From Silene noctiflora (Eukaryota > Streptophyta > Magnoliopsida > Caryophyllales > Caryophyllaceae), in the NCBI GenBank assembly GCA_009801015.1, contig VHZZ01002848.1:26323-49661 (forward strand): a stretch of 23,339 nucleotides of DNA, in the 5' to 3' direction. Below the pieces are notes generated by a model, which was given only the letters and a program-made list of their open reading frames with translations, was not told the origin of the DNA and did not search any database. A program made the position numbers and the translations under genes. This document shows positions 18,136-23,339 of the stretch, one piece after another; within the stretch, counting starts at the first letter, position 1; each line of letters opens with the position of its first letter.

Positions 18136-19127
18136 TAAAAATATGTCGAAAGAATTTTTTTTATTTTTCCTAAGATCCTTCATGTTGCCTAGAACGGTCG
18201 CCCTTACGGATTTTCAATCTAACTATTACATTTTTCTTCAATCTCATCTCTACTCTAAGTGGCATGCAGTTTCACTATACTGATACGAGTTGGGATGTGG
18301 GTCAATGAAGGAACGAGTTCATTGAAAGTCGAAAATCAGTTTAATTATTTTCGAGAATAATTAAATGTATTTCGAGCTTTCATTGAACGTGTGAGCTTCA
18401 TTGGATGGTACGAATATCATGCTCGTAAAATACTAATGATCTCCAATTCGGTTTCGTAATTATTGCTTCAATAGTGGGTGCGTAGTAATTGATACGTAAG
18501 TTTATTTTGGTTAACTAAATAAGATATTTGGAGCGCCCTTTCAGGTTTTCGCTTCCTCCGCAATCACATTATCATTTTTGCCTAAGCGGTCTTTCAGGTT
18601 TTTTCCTAGACGAGATTCTTTTTCTTTCTTTTTCCTTTCTTTTTTTCATTTTTTTTCCTTTATTTAAATAGACAACGGGAATAAAACCCACCGCACAAGT
18701 ACAAATATATACAAATTGGAAAAAGTCCTCCTCCTCACACTTGAATGAAATTTTGTCCTTGATGTTGCAAAGGATAGAATAAAAGTGAAAGAAAAAGCTC
18801 ATTTTCGCGGAGAAAATGTCAGACGACTCAATAGATATGTCAATCCGCAATATATAATCATATTATAACACAACCACTCAGCACACGTCGTCCTAACACT
18901 TAGACAAAATCAATAACCAAAGTAGCACAAATACCACTCATATCAGTCACCAACGATAAGAACAACATGAACCATGACAAACTGTGCTATCAACAATTAT
19001 ATCAAGAGATAAACACTACACCCCTTATTCTTCCATGACTAAAAAACAACCAAAGGGCACAAAAATGAAGATGTGCTAGCATGAGATAGCACAGCTGAAG
19101 CACTATAACCTTATGTCCCTTTTTTTC
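18136..19127. other. Unassigned DNA between two LTR elements
   Basis: Apart from the hairpin at 18303-18403, there is no supported gene. A stretch at 18850-18880 (ATATATAATCATATTATAAC followed by ACAACC) resembles 2391-2412 in the LTR at the left end, so part of this may be decayed gypsy LTR. Poly-T/CT-rich sequence fills 18590-18665. The minus-strand frame at 18572-18850 is low-complexity and not convincing. Confidence 0.4.
18303..18403. repeat. 101-bp imperfect hairpin (foldback)
   Basis: Nested inverted arms pair as CAATGAAG/CTTCATTG, GTTCATTGAAAG/CTTTCATTGAAC (one mismatch), TCGAAAAT/ATTTCGA and TTAATTATT/AATAATTAA (perfect) around a 6-base loop TTCGAG. A 6-base internal loop separates the outer two blocks. 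About 35 of 47 arm positions pair. No transposon ends or target duplication are evident. Confidence 0.75.
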
Positions 19128-19946
19128 ACGTCCTTACTTATTTGAGTATGAATTGGACACGCGCCACTCGTGCCAAGGTGATAGACTTGGTACGAGTCAG
19201 GCCTACAAAATGATTTCAGTTGAGATAATAAAGGAAAAATAGCAAAGCAAATGAGCGCAACGGAGTGATTGAATATTATTAATAACTTACGAAGTTTGTA
19301 CAATGCTTAATAATGCAGAAATAAGATTACAATATCAAAGGTTGTATGAATATTTGAATATACTTAGAATATTTTTAGATGGTTTAGATGATTGAAAATG
19401 AGGCCTAATCCCTCATATTTATAGGCGCCTAAAAGTGGCGGTTATGGCCGAAGGGATGCGTCCTTCGTGCATCTTAGCCTTGGTGGGAATAAGGTGGGGA
19501 AAATCTATTTGTTCCTCTTCTTGTTTGGTGCCAAAAGAGACGCTCAAAGGGGGTGTATAAGATGGTTACAATAAGGGGACATGAATATTACAAACAAAGG
19601 GAATGTATCCACCAAAGGGGTGTATGGTAGTTATTTAAATGGGATGAATGTGGACAAAAGACTTGGTACATGGCCCTTGGTCACATCTCTTAGTATAGTC
19701 CACATCCTCGCATTACTTGGAGTTGTGGACTTCATTGTAGCTTGTTCATCTAACCTGAACAAAGAGTGAGCTGACTCGACTAAGAGTGAGCTAAGTACAC
19801 TTGAGTGCGCTTGTCATGGGCTGGATTAGACTATTATTAAGCTGCCTGGAGCTAGCCTTGACTTCACACGATCTTATACACTTCATGTGAGGTACCATAT
19901 GCATCTTTGGTGTGTCACTAAAGCATGAAAAATGCGGGCAGTGACA
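19128..19946 (-). mobile_element. 3' LTR (819 bp) of the deleted chromovirus-like element
   Basis: On the minus strand the LTR starts TGTCACTGCCCGC right after the polypurine tract. It has a TATA box (TATAAAT, 19423-19417) and ends ...AAGTAAGGACGT. The 5' LTR ends ...AAGGACGTAACA, so the last four bases here are lost (replaced by GAAA). The part from 19128 to about 19428 aligns with 22918-23219. Confidence 0.85.
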
Positions 19947-19957
19947 TTCTCCCCCAC
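19947..19957 (-). other. Polypurine tract
   Basis: GTGGGGGAGAA on the minus strand abuts the TGTCAC start of the 3' LTR, as expected for a Ty3/gypsy element. Confidence 0.9.
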
Positions 19958-20059
19958 TAGAACGGTTGACGTCCCCATCAACCCTTAGTATGGCATGACG
20001 ATGTCCATAGATAGCATAAAAGTTGGCTTCTCATAGTCACGCCTCTCACAAACGCTAAG

Positions 20060-20165
20060 GTTCGTTCGAGTTTAACCCTCGAACATATTCTTCAATATTC
20101 TTATTAGTTTGCCAAGGGTTGTCTTCCTCGTTCTTCTTAATCCATACTTTCACGTTCGATCCTGA
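20060..20165 (-). pseudogene. C-terminal tail of Ty3/gypsy pol, chromodomain-like
   Basis: One minus frame reads KVWIKKNEEDNPWQTNKNIEEY. It fits the second half of a chromodomain (W...NEE.N.W......I.EY), which in chromoviruses sits at the end of integrase and targets chromatin. It lies directly before the untranslated tail and polypurine tract, its expected position. Only about 25 residues are recognisable and the first half is missing. The match is by eye. Confidence 0.4.
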
Positions 20166-20276
20166 ACTTTGGATTGATAATTGGAATTTCAGATGACTAG
20201 TGCTTGGTTTTACAGTAGTTTGTCCTCCCATCAGTTACTTTTGAATAATCATCCAATCTTGGAATCTTCCATCATC

Positions 20277-20316
20277 GGGCAATCCCGAAAATACTGCACA
20301 CTTTGGCATGAAAAAC
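20277..20316 (-). pseudogene. Zinc-knuckle remnant 3
   Basis: The minus frame gives FSCQSVQYFRDCPMM, a CX2CX3HX4C knuckle in which the first Cys is Gly and the His is Gln. It is preceded by a lysine-rich stretch (KKEKKKYPKEWKSKEKK), typical of the nucleocapsid part of gag. It lies after protease remnant 2, where a normal element would have RT. Confidence 0.5.
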
Positions 20317-20533
20317 CATCAACATTACTCGGTCCTTTCTTTTCTTTTGACTTCCACTCCTTAGGATATTTCTTCTTTTCCTTTTTCAAGTTATTCATTT
20401 CTTTGGGCTTTCTTTCATCAGAAGATTGCGTCTTTTACTTTTTGAATTTGTTCTTTTTCTCCACCCGAGGTTTGCCCAATTATACCTCTAGTAGATGGGT
20501 CTCTTGTCGTGACAAGTCAACAAGAGATACACG

Positions 20534-20865
20534 TTAGACCATGTCGAAGGATTGTTGTTCGACGATAAGAATTAGTAGGTTCGGTGTCCATCTCCAAGAT
20601 CCTATTGTTTTCAACCAATCGACACCAAGTAATACCTCATCGTTTTCGATATCGACCACCATAAAATCAACCACTCCTCGCCAATCTCGAACTTGAATGG
20701 GCACATCGTAGGCCATGCGGCATTATAGATATTCTGAATGCTTGTCCGGCTTTACGGTAGTCTTGACATAGGAGTAATGAATACAATATTGCGCGGCCCT
20801 TTTGATGGGAAGGACGTTGCATAACTCCCTCGGATCCATTGATATTTTGGCCTCCACATCATTAA
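20534..20865 (-). pseudogene. Gag-asp protease remnant 2
   Basis: From INDVEAKISMDP (about 20865) one frame with a single stop runs through IKRAAQY and MAYDVPIQVRDWRGVVDFMV to DIENDEVLLGVDWLKTIG, the flap and LG.DWL parts of the retroviral-type aspartic protease that cuts the polyprotein. The catalytic D-T/S-G triad expected after VEAKI is not there; the sequence goes through PRELCNVLP instead. Codons after WLKTIG remain open to a stop at 20534. Confidence 0.7.
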
Positions 20866-21138
20866 TTTTCCCTCAAGTAGTCTATAGATAATTTAATGAT
20901 AAAACATGACTTACTTTTATAGGCGTCTCTTCGATTGGTGCTTATTCATTGCTTTGTCCTTGTGTTGTTGCAAGGACGTTTTGGGGATCGGGCATCGATC
21001 CTTTTGACTTGCATCTCATCGACTTTAGCTTTGCCTTTACCAACCTCTTTCGTACCCGAGTCTCCAAATTTTGAGTTTTCGGCGACGGTCGTCTCCTCCG
21101 AGTTCTGATTAATTATCTTGAGGAACTTCTTTTTTACA

Positions 21139-21183
21139 GGACACTCATGTTTTTAGTGAGGTCCTTGACACACAAAAAAACCG
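21139..21183 (-). pseudogene. Zinc-knuckle remnant 2
   Basis: The minus frame reads GGFFVCQGPH, stop, KHECPVKKKFL: the second Cys, GPH and last Cys of a CX2CX3HX4C knuckle are kept, the first Cys is lost and a stop replaces the residue after His. Basic sequence precedes it, and protease remnant 2 follows about 270 bases later. Confidence 0.55.
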
Positions 21184-21267
21184 CCTCTGGATACATTCTT
21201 TTCATCCTATTCGGGGCTTCAAAAGAACCCCTCTTCTTGTAGACACTTGGTTGTCCACCGCGACCCA

Positions 21268-21685
21268 TCATGTGAGGACGAAAGCATTCTTCTTTGAACG
21301 ACATGTTCTCTTCGGAGTCTCGGTCGCTCGTAGTGTTGACCGTCTACGGTCTTTACCCCTCTTTGCCTTAATTGGCACAAGAGGAAATTGTATGTTGCCT
21401 TCAATGACCACGACCGTGTTCCCTACAAACATGACTGTCACTACGGTCTGGATGAATTCCGATCCCAAGACACGTGCATAGTTATCCATAGTCACAACGG
21501 TAAAATCTACCATTCCCTCCTAATCTCTCATGAGGATACTCCATGGGCGGTCCCATGGATGGGTATAGATGATGAGTTCATGACCTTCATGGCCCCTGAC
21601 CCTTTTCCATATTTGATGCTCAATCTCGTGGTCTCCTTTTTGGCGTACCATTTATCCTTGCTTCAACGAACATTAAATAATTGTC
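21268..21685 (-). pseudogene. Gag-asp protease remnant 1
   Basis: Three frames together give VEARINGTP (lost start), then RLSIKYGKGSGAMKV, PIHGTAHGV, and finally MVDFTVVTMDNYARVLGSEF followed by a VVVIEGN block. This is the gag-asp protease order (strand with VEA.ING, VNS..PIHG, DF.V..MD.Y.VVLG.EF). About 12 residues, including the catalytic DTGA, are missing between ARINGTP and RLSI. The last open segment continues into basic sequence (KAKRGKDRRRSTLR). Confidence 0.7.
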
Positions 21686-21870
21686 CTTGGTAGGCTATGA
21701 GATTCCTTAGGCGTCGGTTTTCTTGTATAGCGTCCCGGTATTCTCCAAACTTCCCCTTTGGTTCCTAGTATATGTTGTTGAGCAAACGAAGCGCTCTCAT
21801 CTGGGCTTCATCTTCGGACTTATCCTTCTTCATATAGGCCTTGGCCATAACTTTTATCTTTTGCTTGTTT

Positions 21871-21912
21871 GGGCAATCACATATGAAATGTGGCCCACGT
21901 CATAGGATATAA
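21871..21912 (-). pseudogene. Zinc-knuckle remnant 1
   Basis: The minus frame reads YIL, stop, RGPHFICDCP: GPH and the last Cys of a CX2CX3HX4C knuckle are kept, while the first two Cys are now Tyr and a stop. It continues as KVMAKAYMKKDKSEDEAQMR, then ALRLLNNIY, the linker usual between knuckle and protease in such elements. Confidence 0.6.
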
Positions 21913-21989
21913 TTTCGATGTTCCCTCTCTGAATTTGGAATTTTCCTTGGACTTGCCCTTATAACGGTCCTTGGAGATAAATGATGTCC

Positions 21990-22835
21990 CGCTACTCTTT
22001 GGCTTCGGATGGTCTAAGGTATTTCCTCCTCTACCGTCTCCCTTAAAATTCTTCGAGAAACCTTTCTTTAGTTCACTCGAATTTTTCTATAGTGACTCGG
22101 CAACAACAATTGCATCGCTCAAGGTTCACACCCCTACGCTTGAGTTATTTCTCGGTCCAACGCTGAACATCATCCATGAAATAAAGAAGAGATTTTTTAG
22201 GGTATACCTTCAATCTCAAGTAAGAGTGTCGTAAATTGTTTTACGTACTCTCGAATAGATCCCGATTGTTTCAAATTTCTTCGAAGCGAGTTCTGTGGCA
22301 TTCTTGAAATCGGCTTTAAATTCGTCTCATGTATTTATAGTGCATGGATTCCTTTGGATGTCAATTTCTCATCTCCTCCACCACAATAAGGCGTCTCCTA
22401 TTAAATAGAGTGCTATAGTGCGTATCTTTGTCTTTTCGTCCACTACCACAAGGAACTTGTGAAAATAACGTTCCATACTCCATAGAAACTTATCAATCTT
22501 CTTGGAATCCCGTTCGCCACTATACTTAGGTTGTTTAGGAACTTTCACCTTTGGGGTGTCTGTCCTTCTCGCATCTCCAACTCTACTTACACGGAGAGGG
22601 TCAACTTCGGCCCTCAATTCATCAACAATCTTAGCGAGATCATTGATCATGCCAATGGCTTGGCTCAATTGGGGAATGCGCATGTCTTCTTCCAAGAACG
22701 CAAGTCTTTAATTGACTTGGATCAAGGCTTCACGACATGCACCAATATTGCCCTCTATCTTGTGAAAGCGTGAATCGGTTGATGCCTTCATATTCTTAAC
22801 CTTCCCAGCGTGGGGTTAACTTCCGCTCCTGACAT
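21990..22835 (-). pseudogene. Gag (capsid) of the chromovirus-like element
   Basis: A start is likely at the ATG at 22835 (MSGAEVNPTLG), soon broken. The longest open part is 22695-22369 (108 codons): IPQLSQAIGMINDLAKIVDE, then PKVKVPKQPKYSGERDSKKI, then DKFLWSMERYF and TIALYLIGDALLWW, the retrotransposon gag pattern with the aromatic DALLWW block. Downstream frames give TKQFTTLLLRLKV and YFMDDVQRWTEK, the C-terminal capsid part. Gag builds the virus-like particle. Stops and frameshifts after the DALLWW block and throughout the second half make it non-functional. Confidence 0.82.
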
Positions 22836-22857
22836 TCTTTCACAAGTGATACCAAGA

Positions 22858-22894
22858 GTAAATTTGGTGTAAATTTGATGTAAATTTGGTGTGA
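22858..22894. repeat. Three short tandem copies of GTAAATTTGGT-like words
   Basis: AGTAAATTTGGT, GTAAATTTGAT and GTAAATTTGGT follow each other in the short leader between primer site and gag. Confidence 0.75.
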
Positions 22895-22901
22895 ACCTGA
22901 C

Positions 22902-22913
22902 TTTGGTAACCAC
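22902..22913 (-). other. Degenerate primer-binding site
   Basis: TGGTTACCAAAG on the minus strand lies two bases after the 5' LTR end (GACGTAACA, CG). It keeps TGGT and matches 8 of 12 bases of TGGTATCAGAGC. A closer TGGTATCA occurs at 22845-22838 but is 70 bases from the LTR. Confidence 0.45.
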
Positions 22914-22915
22914 GT

Positions 22916-23219
22916 GTTACGTCCTTATTTATTTGAGTATGAATTGGATGTGCGCCACTCGTGCCAAGGCGAAAGACATGATACGAGTCAGACCTCCAAA
23001 ATTATATCACTTGAGAGAATAAAGGAAAAATATAAAGTAGAAGAGTGCAGCGAAAAGATTGAATATTATTAATAACTTACAAAGTTTGTACAATGCTTGA
23101 TAATGCGGAAATAAGATTACAGTATCGAAGGTTGTGTGAATATTTGAATATACTTAGAGTATTTTTTGGATGTTGTGTAGATGATTGAAAATGAGGCCTA
23201 ATGCCTCCTATTTATAGGT
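22916..23219 (-). mobile_element. 5' LTR fragment of the chromovirus-like element
   Basis: On the minus strand it ends AAGGACGTAACA and carries a TATA box (23216-23210). It aligns with the 3' LTR from 19128 to about 19428 with scattered differences, then similarity stops just upstream of the TATA box. The U3 part is missing. Confidence 0.8.
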
Positions 23220-23339
23220 GAAGGATATCACATACACTATGTGAACATACTGTTTATATTAATTAACAACTTAATTAAACGGATCTTGTGCATGCATAAC
23301 AAAAGATGTAAGAAGAAGAACATATTACTTACATAAGAA
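23220..23339. other. Foreign sequence at the break of the 5' LTR
   Basis: No longer matches the 3' LTR. It holds a small palindrome (TCACATA/TATGTGA at 23230-23246) and AT-rich DNA. It may be the end of another insertion or a deletion junction. Confidence 0.35.

Larger units (their letters stand above)
19128..23219 (-). mobile_element. Internally deleted chromovirus-like Ty3/gypsy element
   Basis: Two related LTR sequences (19128-19946 and 22916-23219) flank 2.97 kb of internal DNA on the minus strand. In order it carries a primer-site region, gag, zinc-knuckle and protease remnants in repeated form, a chromodomain-like tail and the polypurine tract GTGGGGGAGAA. Reverse transcriptase, RNase H and integrase are absent, so this copy cannot move by itself. 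The CX2CX3HX4C type of knuckle, the gag-asp protease pattern and the tail before GGGGGAGAATGTCAC fit chromoviruses as I know them. All frames are interrupted. The 5' LTR is broken at about 23219. Confidence 0.85.

Noticed and set aside
18572-18850. 92-codon minus frame rich in K/R/E
   Set aside because: The charged part is the reverse complement of a TTTTTC-rich low-complexity tract, with no recognisable domain.
20181-22234. Plus-strand frames of 60-118 codons in 20181-22234
   Set aside because: They are antisense shadows of the gag/protease remnants, whose conserved motifs are all on the minus strand.

Overview
This window is non-genic plant nuclear DNA. I see no intact host gene in it. The evidence for a plant is a set of plant transposable elements: Cassandra TRIMs with 5S-rRNA-like LTRs, Stowaway, Tourist-like and hAT MITEs, a non-autonomous Helitron, an L1-type LINE, a Ty1/copia element and several Ty3/gypsy elements with initiator-tRNA-Met-type primer sites. 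A dicot is likely, but the species cannot be read from the sequence. Two ambiguous bases (965 and 15122) suggest a draft assembly or BAC.

Layout. 1-3001 holds the 5' part of a minus-strand LTR retrotransposon: a frameshifted gag-like ORF, a long leader with a second promoter-like block, a primer-binding site and a complete 1329-bp LTR. It sits inside the reverse-transcriptase region of an older plus-strand Ty1/copia element, whose RT/RNase H tail, polypurine tract and 219-bp 3' LTR fill 3002-4160. 4161-7440 is AT-rich and holds two Stowaway MITEs, a 298-bp Tourist-like MITE, one complete 312-bp Helitron and pieces of two other Helitrons. 7441-10072 is a decayed plus-strand LINE ORF2, split by a Cassandra copy (8539-9397) with a perfect 5-bp target-site duplication. 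10073-12794 is mostly unassigned AT-rich DNA with a clean hAT MITE (11953-12243) and a few exon-like islands.

12800-14150 is a minus-strand Cassandra in tandem form: three LTRs separated by two internal domains. It interrupts a small minus-strand reading frame. 14156-18135 looks like minus-strand Ty3/gypsy LTR and leader DNA with internal repeats, ending in an LTR-type terminus at 18135. 18136-19127 is unassigned and contains a 101-bp imperfect hairpin. 19128-23219 is an internally deleted minus-strand chromovirus-like element with 3' LTR, polypurine tract, chromodomain-like tail, gag and a broken 5' LTR. RT, RNase H and integrase are missing, and zinc-knuckle and protease remnants occur several times over.

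Nothing here works as a pathway. The window is a record of nested insertions. All coding remnants carry stops or frameshifts, so activity would depend on proteins supplied from elsewhere. The most unusual points are the repeated knuckle/protease modules, the tandem Cassandra, the Cassandra LTR with a duplicated primer-site block, the 12-bp near-palindromic arrays in front of two leader/splice-donor blocks, and the hairpin near 18350.
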